Source: Pseudomonas benzenivorans
GTDB lineage: Bacteria > Pseudomonadota > Gammaproteobacteria > Pseudomonadales > Pseudomonadaceae
DNA length: 64,000 nt
Reading direction: 5' to 3'
Assembly (NCBI RefSeq): GCF_024397895.1
Contig: NZ_CP073346.1
Location: 3,782,001 to 3,846,000 of the forward strand
Shown: in pieces, positions 9,038 through 19,171 of the stretch
Layout: the number at the start of each line of letters is the position of its first letter
Position numbering within the stretch: position 1 is the first letter of the stretch
Notes under the pieces: generated by a model
The model's input: the letters and a program-made list of their open reading frames with translations, nothing else
Databases searched by the model: none
What the model was told of the DNA's origin: nothing
Position numbers and translations under genes: made by a program

Positions 9038-9679
9038 GGGCTCACCGCCGGCAGTCGATGGGCGGCGGGGAGCAGGCTGGCCTCATGCGCGAGCCTGGGT
9101 TCGAGCACAGCAGGTTTCTCGGAGTGGGTTCTCATATCGGTCCTCGTTGTGCCGCACCGCGCGACAGGGTCTGGACTTGCGTCTGGGCTGGCGGAGCGCC
9201 TGAGCATTCTGCTGGGCGCCAGGCCAAGTGTTAGGGCATTAGTGTAACGACTCCCTCGCCGATCGCGGCTTCTGGACGAGAGTGAAGGTACAGGTCGGCG
9301 CGGCTGCTCGGTCGCTGCCCGGTGTGACGGCGCAAATCATATTGCTCGGCGGCGTCTGTGAAGAGGCATCCCAGGTGGACTGAGTCTAGGGTTCGGCTAG
9401 CAGGGCCCTGGCCGTCGGCTTCTTGGGGCGCTCAAGCGGTATACCGTGCCATTCCCTTGCCGACGAGGGCGCGAAGTCGCCGCCCGTTTGCGACCATTGC
9501 CGGCGCGCAGAGCGTTGCGCTAGAGCCGTCCATTGTGTGATTGACGCTGCCGGCGAGCCAGCGCGGCAAGCGTTTGTTAATAAATGATTGTCAACCATTA
9601 ACCATGATGGTAGTTTTTGCCCATGCCGCCGAACGCGTGCGGAACCCATAAGCAGTGACTACTAGCGGAGGATGTAACG
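9038..9679. other. Divergent intergenic region between amidase and aldolase genes
   Basis: No supportable gene lies in these 642 bases. The right part holds the GntR-type palindrome at 9584-9611 and the aldolase ribosome-binding site (GGAGGATG just before 9680). The rest shows nothing recognisable. Confidence 0.6.
9584..9611. promoter_or_regulatory. Putative GntR (FCD) operator upstream of the aldolase
   Basis: ATTGTCAACCAT at 9587-9598 matches 12 of 12 bases with the site at 20374 and 10 of 12 with the perfect palindrome upstream of gntR (30907). An adjacent palindrome ACCATGATGGT lies at 9601-9611. Confidence 0.6.
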
Positions 9680-10435
9680 ATGGCAGAGTTTGAAGGGGCC
9701 ACTTCGGCCAAGCCGCGCTTCACCCAGGACGAGTGGAATGTACGAGTCGACCTGGCAGCGATGCATCGCCTGGCCAATGTCTACGGCTACGATGACATTG
9801 TCTGGAACCACATCACCGCGCGGGTTCCGGGCACCGATCACCACTTCCTGATGAATCATTTCGGTCTGCACAACACCGAGATCACCGCCTCCAACCTGAT
9901 CAAGATCGACGAGCACGGCAACGTGCTGGACGGTCCGCCCGAAGTGAATACCGCCGGCTTCGTCATCCATCGCGGTATCCACCTGACCATTCCGAACGCC
10001 AAGTTCGTGTTCCACTCCCATGCGCCGGCCGGCCTGGCCGCCACCGCGATCCGCGACGTGGTGCACCTGGTGCAGGACTCCTCGATGCTCTACGGCAAGA
10101 TCGGCTACCACGACTGGGAAGGCCTGTCGGTGGACACCGACGAGAGCCTGCGCATCGCCGACAACCTGGGCAACAACAAGTGCCTGATCATGCGCAACCA
10201 CGGCTTCCTGACGGTAGGTGAAACCGCTGGTGAGGCCTTCATGAACATGCATTACCTGGTGCGTGCCTGCGCCAACATGCTGCAGGTGTGCGCCACCGGC
10301 CTGCCGTTGGCCGAAACCGATCCGAAGATGTGGGAGAAGGCCGCCCAGCAGTACGCCGCCTTCGTTCCGGGCAAGTACGAGTGGCCGGCCCTGCTGCGCC
10401 AGATCGATCGCATCGATCCGTCCTACAAGTACTGA
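9680..10435 (+). CDS. Class II aldolase/adducin-family protein
   Basis: This 251-residue zinc-dependent aldolase-family protein is related to fuculose-phosphate aldolases, decarboxylating enzymes and keto-acid aldolases. Zinc ligands are visible in FHSHAPAG (residues ~112-119) and the later MRNHGFLTVG. The TEITASNLIKID segment is typical of the family. It is preceded by GGAGGATGTAACG and the proposed GntR operator. It leads a plus-strand run with an SDR, an EamA transporter and a beta-hydroxyacid dehydrogenase. It probably cleaves or decarboxylates a hydroxy-acid intermediate made by the cluster's dehydratases; the substrate is unknown. Confidence 0.9.
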   Translation: MAEFEGATSAKPRFTQDEWNVRVDLAAMHRLANVYGYDDIVWNHITARVPGTDHHFLMNHFGLHNTEITASNLIKIDEHGNVLDGPPEVNTAGFVIHRGIHLTIPNAKFVFHSHAPAGLAATAIRDVVHLVQDSSMLYGKIGYHDWEGLSVDTDESLRIADNLGNNKCLIMRNHGFLTVGETAGEAFMNMHYLVRACANMLQVCATGLPLAETDPKMWEKAAQQYAAFVPGKYEWPALLRQIDRIDPSYKY

Positions 10436-10464
10436 TCAGCACCCAGCCAGAGCAGGAACCCGAT

Positions 10465-11235
10465 ATGCAGATTTCTCTGGAAGGCAAGCGCGTCTTCATC
10501 ACCGCCGGCGGCGCCGGCATGGGCCGCGCCACCGCCCTGGCCATGCACAAACTCGGCGCCCAGGTGTTTACCTGTGACGTGGACGAGCAGGCGCTTTCTA
10601 CGCTGCCGGACGGCATCACCACCTTCGTCTCCGACGTTTCCGATCCAGATGCGGTCGACGCGATGTTCGATGCGATCCTCCCGGGCGGTCTCGACATCCT
10701 GGTCAACAACGCCGGCATCGGCGGGCCGACCAAGCCGGTCGAGGATGTCACCAACGAAGAGTGGCGGGCCTGCATGAGCGTGTGCATCGACTCGCAGTTC
10801 TACTGCGCGCGTCGTGCCGTGCCGACCTTCCGCAAGCAGCAACACGGCGTGATCATCAACCTGGTATCGGCGGCCGGCATCCTCGGCTTCCCCAATCGCA
10901 GCCCCTATGTGGCGGCGAAATGGGCGGTCACCGGGTTCACCAAGACCCTGGCCATGGAGCTGGGCCAGGACAATATCCGGGTCAATGGCATCGTCCCGGG
11001 GAACGTCAATGGCGAGCGCATGGAGCGGGTGATCAAGGCCCATGCCGAGGCCGAGGGCATCGACCCCGAGGAGGTCCGTCGCTTGTATGGTATTGGCGTG
11101 TCCATGCAGTGCTACGTCGACCCGGAGGAGATCGCCGACATGATCTGCTTCCTCTGCTCCGACTACGCAAAGCATGTCTCTGGGCAAATCGTCGGGGTGG
11201 ACGGGAACACCGAGACGCTGTACCCGCGTCAGTAA
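10465..11235 (+). CDS. SDR-family NAD(P)-dependent oxidoreductase
   Basis: This 256-residue classical short-chain dehydrogenase has the cofactor motif TAGGAGMGRA (residues ~12-21), VNNAGIGG, and the catalytic Ser and YxxxK in LVSAAGILGFPNRSPYVAAKWA. The start at 10465 (MQISLEGKRVFIT) gives the standard domain; an upstream frame extension overlaps the aldolase gene. It lies 29 bp after the aldolase stop, so co-transcription is likely. It probably oxidises a hydroxyl of a catabolic intermediate. Confidence 0.9.
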   Translation: MQISLEGKRVFITAGGAGMGRATALAMHKLGAQVFTCDVDEQALSTLPDGITTFVSDVSDPDAVDAMFDAILPGGLDILVNNAGIGGPTKPVEDVTNEEWRACMSVCIDSQFYCARRAVPTFRKQQHGVIINLVSAAGILGFPNRSPYVAAKWAVTGFTKTLAMELGQDNIRVNGIVPGNVNGERMERVIKAHAEAEGIDPEEVRRLYGIGVSMQCYVDPEEIADMICFLCSDYAKHVSGQIVGVDGNTETLYPRQ

Positions 11236-11345
11236 CCAGAACCCGCGTCGGCGCTGGGTCGAGCGCGCGAATTCTCGCTTAGCGGATCGATGTTCGGTGC
11301 CCCGAGGGACTGCGGTCAGACTCAGGGCTTGGGGAGTGGCGAGAA

Positions 11346-12254
11346 GTGAGCGAAGCGCTAGCAACACCCGGTGCCGCAGGGGATGACGCGGTGGTACGGC
11401 GCGGCATCGGCCTCTGCCTGCTGGCGATGCTGGTGTTCGCCAGCCAGGACGCCATCACCAAGGTGCTGGTGCAGGAGTTTGCCGTGGCCCAGTTCATCAT
11501 GCTGCGCTACTGGCTGTTTCTGCTCTTCGCCCTGGGCTATGCCCACCTGCGCGGCGGTATTGCAATGGCGGCAAGGACGCAGCATCCCTGGCTGCAATTG
11601 TTGCGTTCGCTGCTGTCGGTCGGCGAGATCGCCATCTTCAGCCTGGGCCTGCGTTACCTGGGGTTGGCCGAGAGCCATGCCTTGTTCGCGGTGTTCCCCT
11701 TGCTGGCCATGGCGTTGGCGGGGGCCGTGCTGGGCGAGTTTATCGGCCTGCGCCGCTGGCTGGCGGCGGCGGTGGGTTTCGCCGGGACCCTGGTTATTTT
11801 GCGTCCGGGGCAGGGCTTGTTCGAGTTGGCGGCGCTGATTCCACTCTCGGCGGCGCTGGCCTTCGCGGTCTACAACCTGGTCACGCGCCTGGTCAGCCGC
11901 GAGGATGGTTTCACCACCAACATGCTGTACATGGCCGCCGTCGGCGCCGTGGTATCGACGGTATTCGGTCTGCAGGCCTGGCAGCCGCCGAGCCCGGGCG
12001 AATGGGGGCTGATGGGCGTGTTGTCGGTGAGCGGGATTTTCGCTCACCTGTTACTGGTAAAAGCCCTGGAGTATGCACCGGCCGGGGTCCTGCAACCGTT
12101 CAATTACAGCCTGCTGATTTTCGCCATGCTCATCGGCCTGGTGGTGTTCGGGGATTTCCCCGACACCTGGACCCTGGTCGGTGCCGCGCTGGTGGTGGCA
12201 GGCGGTTGTTACGCCATAGGTGCACCTAAGTTAACCAACTCATCGGCCGTCTGA
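11346..12254 (+). CDS. EamA/DMT-family transporter
   Basis: This 302-residue inner-membrane protein has about ten hydrophobic segments in two EamA repeats (LCLLAMLVFASQDAITKVL and ALAFAVYNLVTRLVS are repeat landmarks). EamA proteins export or import metabolites. It starts at GTG 11346, with GGGGAG 9 nt upstream, and lies 110 bp after the SDR in the aldolase transcription unit. It may move the pathway substrate or an intermediate; direction and cargo are unknown. Confidence 0.87.
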   Translation: MSEALATPGAAGDDAVVRRGIGLCLLAMLVFASQDAITKVLVQEFAVAQFIMLRYWLFLLFALGYAHLRGGIAMAARTQHPWLQLLRSLLSVGEIAIFSLGLRYLGLAESHALFAVFPLLAMALAGAVLGEFIGLRRWLAAAVGFAGTLVILRPGQGLFELAALIPLSAALAFAVYNLVTRLVSREDGFTTNMLYMAAVGAVVSTVFGLQAWQPPSPGEWGLMGVLSVSGIFAHLLLVKALEYAPAGVLQPFNYSLLIFAMLIGLVVFGDFPDTWTLVGAALVVAGGCYAIGAPKLTNSSAV

Positions 12255-12272
12255 TACGGGAGAGAGCTCTTC

Positions 12273-13157
12273 ATGAAAATCGCTTTTATTGGTCTGGGTA
12301 ACATGGGCGCGCCGATGGCCGCCAATCTGGTCAAGGCCGGCTTCGATCTGAATGTCCATGATGTCGACCGCAGCAAGGCCGAGCCTCTGCTGCAGGCCGG
12401 CGCACATTGGGCCGACAGCATTCAGGCGGCCGTCAGCGAAGCCGACGTGGTGATGACCTCGCTGCCATCGCCGGCCATCATCAAGCAGGTTGCCAGCGGG
12501 GCGGACGGGCTGATCGCCCTGATGCGCCAGGGTGCGATCTGGATCGAGCTGAGTACCAACAACCTGGAGGTCTGGCGCGAGGTGCGTACCCTGGCCGATG
12601 CCAAGCAGATCCGCACCCTCGATGCGCCGATCTCCGGCGGCGCCGAAGGCGCGGCCGCCGGCACCCTGACCGTGCTGGTCGGTGGCGATCAGGCCACCTT
12701 CGAGCAGTGCCAGCCGATCTTTGCCGCCATCGGCAAGCGTATCGATTACCTGGGCGAGGCGGGTGCCGGCTATGTCGCCAAGATCGCCCAGGTGGTGCTC
12801 TGCTACCTGCACTCGGTGGCCCTGTCCGAGGCGCTGATGCTCGGCGTCAAGGGTGGCGTGCCGGCGGACAAGATGCTCGCCATCATCCAGAACAGCACCG
12901 GGCGCAGCTACGTTGCCGACCGCTACGGCCCGAGCATCCTCAATGGTGACTACGACCCGACCTTCGAACTGGGCCTGGCCCTCAAGGACATGCGCCTGAC
13001 CCTGGAGCTGGCCGGTCAGGTCGCGGCCGAGCTGCCGATGTGCGAGCAGGTCGAGAAAGTCTACGCCCGGGCGGTCGAGCAGTTCGGCGGCAAGGCGCCG
13101 CACCTGATGGCGGTCAAGCTGCTGGAGCAGGCCAACGACAAGCCCTTGCGTGGCTGA
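12273..13157 (+). CDS. Beta-hydroxyacid dehydrogenase (3-hydroxyisobutyrate dehydrogenase family)
   Basis: This 294-residue protein has the NAD(P) motif IAFIGLGNMGAPMA at the N-terminus, the family substrate loop DAPISGGAEGAAAGT (residues ~117-131) and the catalytic Lys in GAGYVAKIAQ (~171). Relatives reduce tartronate semialdehyde or oxidise 3-hydroxy acids. GGGAGAG lies upstream of the ATG, 19 bp after the EamA gene. A hairpin terminator follows, so the gene ends the aldolase-led operon. A distant paralogue is mmsB at 57.8 kb. Confidence 0.9.
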   Translation: MKIAFIGLGNMGAPMAANLVKAGFDLNVHDVDRSKAEPLLQAGAHWADSIQAAVSEADVVMTSLPSPAIIKQVASGADGLIALMRQGAIWIELSTNNLEVWREVRTLADAKQIRTLDAPISGGAEGAAAGTLTVLVGGDQATFEQCQPIFAAIGKRIDYLGEAGAGYVAKIAQVVLCYLHSVALSEALMLGVKGGVPADKMLAIIQNSTGRSYVADRYGPSILNGDYDPTFELGLALKDMRLTLELAGQVAAELPMCEQVEKVYARAVEQFGGKAPHLMAVKLLEQANDKPLRG

Positions 13158-13218
13158 GCCGCCGGCAGTGCGGTGAATCGCTCGCCGACAGAAGACATAG
13201 TGGCACTTCGGTGCTTTT

Positions 13219-13243
13219 AGCCCTGGATTCCAGGGCTTTTTTT
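13219..13243 (+). terminator. Rho-independent terminator after the aldolase operon
   Basis: AGCCCTGG (13219-13226) pairs with CCAGGGCT (13230-13237) around an ATT loop and runs into seven T residues. Confidence 0.9.
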
Positions 13244-13281
13244 ATCCCGTGTGGCGGCGAGCCGGACGGTCCGGAGGGACG

Positions 13282-14589
13282 ATGAATACGCGAGTTGGCG
13301 CGGCAGGCGCGCTGCTGCTGAGCATGGGCCTGCTGATGCTGGGCAACGGTCTGCAGGGGTCGTTGATCGCCCTGCGTGCCTCGATGGAAGGTTTTTCCAC
13401 GCAGATCGCCGGGCTCTTGATGAGCATCTATTTCGTCGGCTTCCTGGCCGGATCGACCCTGACCCCGAAGATAGTCGCGCGGGTCGGCCATGTGCGGGTA
13501 TTCGCCGCGCTGGCGTCGTTGGCCTCGAGCGCTGTGGTGCTGCACCCACTGTTCATCGACGCCTGGTTGTGGTGCGGCCTGCGTCTGATCAGCGGCTTCT
13601 GCATCGCCGGGTTGTTCGTCGTAGCCGAGAGCTGGCTCAACGACGTGGCCAGCAATGCCACGCGCGGGCGCCTGCTTTCACTCTATGTAGTGATCACCAT
13701 GGCGGCCATGGCCAGTGGCCAGATGCTGCTCAATCTGGCCGATCCGGGAGGCTACGACCTGTTCATCCTGATTACCGTGCTGGTCTCGCTGGCGCTGTTG
13801 CCAGTGCTGCTCAGCGCGAGTCCGGCGCCGGCCTTTGCCGCGCCCGAGCACCTCAACCTGCGCGCGCTCTATCGGCTCTCGCCGTTGGGGCTGCTCGGTT
13901 GTGTCGGCACCGGCCTGTCGACTGGCGCTGTCATGGGTATGGGTGTGATCTATGCTCAGCAGATCGGCCTCGCGCTGGGCGATATCGCCCGGTACATGGG
14001 CCTGGTCTACGCCGGCAGCGTACTTCTGCAGTGGCCAATCGGCCGGCTCTCGGATGCCTTCGACCGGCGTCGGGTGATAGTGCTAGTGACCAGCTTGTCG
14101 GCGGCCATGGCGCTGCTGGCACTGGTGGTTGTCGACGCCGCGGCGCCGCTCCAGTTGGCGGTGGCGTTTCTCTTCGGTGGCCTGTCGTTCCCCATGTATT
14201 CCCTGTGCGTGGCCCACACCAATGACGCCTTGACACCGAGGCAGATGGTGGCGGCCAGCAGCCACCTGGTGCTGGCTTTCGGTATCGGCGCCGCGCTGGG
14301 GCCGAGCCTGGCCGCTGCCTGTATGGGGTGGTTTGGTGCCGACGGCTACTACGCCTACCTGGCTTTGGTGCACTTGGCCATCGGCGTCTTTGCCCTCTAT
14401 CGCATGACCCGGCGCGGCCCGGTGCCGCTGGCGGAGCAGGGCCCTTGTGTGCCTGTCGCAGCGACCGCTTCGCCGCTGGTCATGACCATGGGCCAGGAGG
14501 GCGTGTGCGCCCCATTGGTGCAGGAGCCCGCATCGAACGGCGATGCCTCACCCATTGCCGATGAGCGAGCGTCCCTGGGCCCGCAATAG
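13282..14589 (+). CDS. MFS transporter
   Basis: This 435-residue protein has about 12 hydrophobic segments and MFS landmarks such as GLQGSLIALRASMEGFS, the loop RLSDAFDRRRVI and FLFGGLSFPMYSLC. It is closest in feel to the YcaD/MFS_1 subgroup. GGAGG lies 4 nt before ATG 13282; an in-frame GTG at 13249 overlaps no better signal. The C-terminus has a ~50-residue hydrophilic tail. It follows the terminator of the aldolase operon and may be transcribed separately. Cargo is unknown. Confidence 0.87.
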   Translation: MNTRVGAAGALLLSMGLLMLGNGLQGSLIALRASMEGFSTQIAGLLMSIYFVGFLAGSTLTPKIVARVGHVRVFAALASLASSAVVLHPLFIDAWLWCGLRLISGFCIAGLFVVAESWLNDVASNATRGRLLSLYVVITMAAMASGQMLLNLADPGGYDLFILITVLVSLALLPVLLSASPAPAFAAPEHLNLRALYRLSPLGLLGCVGTGLSTGAVMGMGVIYAQQIGLALGDIARYMGLVYAGSVLLQWPIGRLSDAFDRRRVIVLVTSLSAAMALLALVVVDAAAPLQLAVAFLFGGLSFPMYSLCVAHTNDALTPRQMVAASSHLVLAFGIGAALGPSLAAACMGWFGADGYYAYLALVHLAIGVFALYRMTRRGPVPLAEQGPCVPVAATASPLVMTMGQEGVCAPLVQEPASNGDASPIADERASLGPQ

Positions 14590-14917
14590 CCGGCGCCTGG
14601 CTCTCTAGAGTATCTGCAGGTTGGGTGGCGGTTGGTGGCAAGGAGGCTACCGGGCTGCAAGCCAGTTGCGCCGGTTGCTTTGCCCAGCTGTGTGGAAGCC
14701 GTGGTCAATCACCGATGACGGGAATGGCGCTCTAGAAGACAGCGGGAGCAAAGCGCCGCTCTTGCGGCGATGTGTCCGCAGCGTGCGGTTTGCCCGTGGG
14801 CGCAATCGGAGGAGGGATGGCGGGGACGTCGGCGGCGTGTGCAGGTCGATGGACGCGGTCGATGCCGAGCCTAGGAAAGAGACAGGCGCACCCTGGGGTG
14901 CGCCTGCCGTTCCGCGT
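14590..14917. other. Convergent intergenic region, MFS / binding protein
   Basis: No gene is supported. It contains only the minus-strand hairpin at 14884-14905; the remainder shows nothing recognisable. Confidence 0.6.
14884..14905 (-). terminator. Hairpin terminator of the betaine-type ABC operon
   Basis: AGGCGCACC (14884-14892) pairs with GGTGCGCCT (14897-14905). On the minus strand it is followed by GTCTCTTTCC, a moderate U-tract, 13 nt past the binding-protein stop. Confidence 0.7.
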
Positions 14918-15919
14918 TTACTGCAGGCCGGCGAGCACCTTGTCGGAGACGTTCTTCGGTACCCAGGTCGTCCAGATGGCCTGATGATTCTTCAGGAAGT
15001 GTTCAGCGACTTCTGCAGGATCGGCTTTGTTGTCCTCGCCCCAGGCCAGCAGCTTGTTGACCGTGTCATTCTCAAAGCTGACCTTGGTCAGGAACTGGTA
15101 GAGCTCCGGCGCACCATCCTTGAGCTTGCTCGAGACCAGCGTGTTGACATCCACCACCGGATAACCGCCAGCGCTGGGCGTCGGGCAATTGGCCTCAGCG
15201 TTGCATGCGTCGTTCGCCGCATCGTAGTCGTTCATGCTCAGCTGGACCATGTCGTACTTGCCGAGAATGGCGGACGGCGCCCAGTAGTAGAAGAACACAG
15301 GCTTCTTGCGCTTGTAGTTGGAGCTGATGGCCGAATCAAGCGCGGCCCCGGAGCCTGCCGAGTAGATGTCGTAGTGCTGGTCCAGGCCGTAACCGCGGAA
15401 CAGGTTGGTACTGCGAGTTTCGTTGGACCAGCCGGGCAGGCTGTTGTAGAAGCGGCCCTTGTCCGAACCCTGGCTCTTGAACAGGTGCGCGTAGCGGGCC
15501 ATGTCCTGAACGGACTTGATGTCGGGGTACTGCTCGACCACGTACTTGGGCACCCACCAGGCATCCAGGCCACCGCTCGCGAAGACCTTGCCGGCGATGC
15601 TGATGGTGCCCTTTTTCTCGCCTTCTTCCAGCAGCGTGGCGATGTTGCTGCTCCACACCTCGGGGGCGATGTGCGGGCGGCCCTTGTTGACCATGGTGGT
15701 GGCGGCGGTGACGGTTTCGAGGGGGACCAGTTCGGTCTTGCAGTCGTAGCCGAGCTGGAGAATCTTCGACTCGATATGGGCGATCGCCGAGGCCGAGGCC
15801 CAGCTCATGTCGGCAATCTGGATCGTTTCGTCGAGCGGGCAGGCTGCCTGGGCGCTCAGCGCACCGGCCGAGATCAACGAAGCGACCAGGAGCGGGAGCT
15901 TTTTCACGCGAGTATTCAT
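14918..15919 (-). CDS. Glycine betaine-type ABC substrate-binding protein 1 (OpuAC family)
   Basis: This 333-residue periplasmic binding protein has a signal peptide ending ALSAQA|ACP. Landmarks of the OpuAC/ProX fold are MSWASASAIAHI (residues ~38-49), VNKGRPHIAPEVWSS and KKPVFFYYWAPSAILGKYDM, which holds aromatic residues typical of a quaternary-ammonium binding box. A Cys pair (CNAEANC) is probably a disulfide. It is a close paralogue of the 18039-19040 gene, and both flank the permease and ATPase genes. Ligand is likely a betaine, a DMSP-like sulfonium or carnitine. Confidence 0.9.
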   Translation of the reverse strand: MNTRVKKLPLLVASLISAGALSAQAACPLDETIQIADMSWASASAIAHIESKILQLGYDCKTELVPLETVTAATTMVNKGRPHIAPEVWSSNIATLLEEGEKKGTISIAGKVFASGGLDAWWVPKYVVEQYPDIKSVQDMARYAHLFKSQGSDKGRFYNSLPGWSNETRSTNLFRGYGLDQHYDIYSAGSGAALDSAISSNYKRKKPVFFYYWAPSAILGKYDMVQLSMNDYDAANDACNAEANCPTPSAGGYPVVDVNTLVSSKLKDGAPELYQFLTKVSFENDTVNKLLAWGEDNKADPAEVAEHFLKNHQAIWTTWVPKNVSDKVLAGLQ

Positions 15920-16052
15920 GCTTCACCTCTTGTTGTTGTAGACGGGCTCACGAATGTTGCGGCGTTGCTTTGTTGCGGTATGCGTTTGCGGGGTTGCCTG
16001 TCGGTGACTGCCGATCTGGCCTGGCGCCCATCGGCGAGCCAGGCCTCTCTGC

Positions 16053-17105
<1,053 letters not shown>

Positions 17106-17117
17106 AGTCGTACCCAA

Positions 17118-17981
17118 TCAGCTGTTGGTGTGCAGGTGCGCCTGGGCGCGCTTGCCAAAGGCCTGGGTGATGCGGTCGAAGACCACGGCCAGGAGGACGA
17201 TGGCCAGGCCGGCCAGCAGGCCGCGGCCGACTTCCAGGCGCGTGATGCCCTGCAGGACCTGGAAACCGAGGCCCTGGGCGCCGATCATCGAGGCGATCAC
17301 CACCATCGACAGCGCCATCATGGTGGCCTGGTTGATGCCGGCCATGATGCTTGGCAGCGCCAGGGGGATCTGCACCCAGAACAGCTTCTGCATGCGGTTG
17401 GCGCCGAAGGACTGGGCCGCCTCGATGATCTCGCCGTCGACATGGCGAATGCCCAGGTCGGTCAGGCGGATCAGCGGCGGTACGGCGTAGACCACGGTGG
17501 CCAGCACGGCGGGGATCTTGCCCGGGCCGAACAGCATGATCGCCGGGATCAGGTAAACGAAGCTGGGCATGGTCTGCATGATGTCCAGCACCGGCAGCAT
17601 CAGCGCGCGGAAGCGGTTGGACCAGGACATCAGGATGCCCATCGGGATGCCGATCAACGTGGCCACCAGGGTGCACACCAGCATCAAGGCCAGGGTGCGC
17701 ATGCCGTCTTCCCAGAGCCCGAGAAAGCCGATGGCGAACATGGCCAGGGCGATCAACGCCGCGAGCAGGACTTTGCGCGAACTGGCGTAGGCCGCGGCGG
17801 AAACCAGGCCGATGATCAGCCACCAGGGGCTGCCCAACAGCAGCGACTCGAACAGGTTGAGCAGTTGCAGGAACGGGTAGAACGACTCTTCGAGGAAGGT
17901 CGCCCAGTTGACGACGAACTGCTCGATGGAGTCGTCGACAGCACCCCTGAAATGCCTGGGGTCTATGAATTCTGGAAACAT
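17118..17981 (-). CDS. Betaine/proline-type ABC transporter permease (ProW/OpuAB family)
   Basis: This 287-residue inner-membrane protein has about six hydrophobic segments and the binding-protein-dependent transport motif EAAQSFGANRMQKLFWVQIPLALPS, the EAA loop that contacts the ATPase. The start at 17981 (MFPEFIDPRHF) has GAGG about 10 nt upstream; an in-frame Met six codons earlier is less likely. It sits between binding-protein gene 2 and the ATPase gene on the minus strand, as in opu/pro operons. Confidence 0.92.
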   Translation of the reverse strand: MFPEFIDPRHFRGAVDDSIEQFVVNWATFLEESFYPFLQLLNLFESLLLGSPWWLIIGLVSAAAYASSRKVLLAALIALAMFAIGFLGLWEDGMRTLALMLVCTLVATLIGIPMGILMSWSNRFRALMLPVLDIMQTMPSFVYLIPAIMLFGPGKIPAVLATVVYAVPPLIRLTDLGIRHVDGEIIEAAQSFGANRMQKLFWVQIPLALPSIMAGINQATMMALSMVVIASMIGAQGLGFQVLQGITRLEVGRGLLAGLAIVLLAVVFDRITQAFGKRAQAHLHTNS

Positions 17982-18038
17982 GGCGGCAGGGCCTCGCATC
18001 GATCGGGCGCGACCAGGGTCGCGCCTTGGGGCTGATAG

Positions 18039-19040
18039 TTACTTGAGCTGGGCAATCACTTTGGCGGCGACGTCCTGGGGAACCCAGGTGGTCCAGATGG
18101 CCTGATGGGTCTTCAGGAAGTGTTCGGCGGTCTGTTCCGGATCGGCGCTGTTGTCCTCGCCCCAGGCGAGCAACTTGTTCACCGTGTCGTTCTCCAGCTG
18201 CACCTTGCTCAGGAACTGGTAGATCGCCGGGGCCTGTTGCTTGATCTTTCCCGCCACCACGGTGTTCACCGCCACTATCGGGAAGCCGCTGGTCGATGGC
18301 GTCTGACAGCTGGGCTCGGCGTTGCAGGAGTCGTTGGCGGCATCGAACGGGGCCATGTCCAGCTTGACCATGTCGTACTTGCCGAGGATGGCCGAGGGCG
18401 CCCAGTAGAAGAAGAAGATCGGCTTCTTGCGCTTGTAGTTGGACACGATGGCCGCATCCAGGGCGGCGCCGGAGCCGGCCGAGTAGACCTCGAATTGCTC
18501 ATCCAGGCCGTAGGCGCGCATCAGGTTGCTGCTGCGGGCTTCGCTCGACCAGCCGGGGATGCTGTTGTAGAAGCGGCCCTTGTCCGAGCCCGCCGCCTGG
18601 AACAGCTCGCTGTGGCGCGCCAGATCCTGCACCGACTTGATGTCCGGGTATTGCTCGACCACGTACTTGGGCACCCACCAGGCATCTACGCCGCCGTCGG
18701 CGAATACGCTGCCGGCCACGCTCACGGTGCCTTTCTGCTCCCCTTCCTCGAGCAGTTTTTTGGCATTGCTGCTCCACAGTTCCGGGGCGATATGCGGACG
18801 GCCCTTCTTCACCATGGTGGTGGCGGTGGTGACGGTTTCACCCGGGACAAACTCGGTCTTGCAGCCGAAGCCATGTTCCAGAATCTTCGACTCCACATGG
18901 GCAATAGTCGAAGCCGAGGCCCAGCTCATGTCGGCGATCTGGATCGTCTCGTCGAGCTCGCAACTGGCCTGGGCCGTGAGTGCGCCGGCCGAGAGGATGC
19001 AGGCTGCCAGGGTGCTGAGGGTTTTGACTGATGTGCTCAT
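18039..19040 (-). CDS. Glycine betaine-type ABC substrate-binding protein 2 (OpuAC family)
   Basis: This 333-residue paralogue of the 14918-15919 product is identical in length, has a signal peptide ending ALTAQA|SCE, and shares landmarks (MSWASASTIAHV, KKGRPHIAPELWSS, KKPIFFFYWAPSAILGKYDMV). One aromatic position differs (FFFYW here, FFYYW in copy 1) and the CNAEPSC Cys pair is kept. As the first gene of the minus-strand transporter operon it is probably the main binding protein. Two copies may widen ligand range or buffer supply. GAGGTAAT lies before the ATG. Confidence 0.9.
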   Translation of the reverse strand: MSTSVKTLSTLAACILSAGALTAQASCELDETIQIADMSWASASTIAHVESKILEHGFGCKTEFVPGETVTTATTMVKKGRPHIAPELWSSNAKKLLEEGEQKGTVSVAGSVFADGGVDAWWVPKYVVEQYPDIKSVQDLARHSELFQAAGSDKGRFYNSIPGWSSEARSSNLMRAYGLDEQFEVYSAGSGAALDAAIVSNYKRKKPIFFFYWAPSAILGKYDMVKLDMAPFDAANDSCNAEPSCQTPSTSGFPIVAVNTVVAGKIKQQAPAIYQFLSKVQLENDTVNKLLAWGEDNSADPEQTAEHFLKTHQAIWTTWVPQDVAAKVIAQLK

Positions 19041-19171
19041 GGATTACCTCTTGTACTTATTGGTTATGCAATTGACGTTCGATGGGGCGCTAGCAGTGGG
19101 GCGGGCCATCCATGGAGATCCTGGCCTTGGCCTTCGCCGGGTGCGTGGGTGGCCGAGCCACGGGCTGGCGC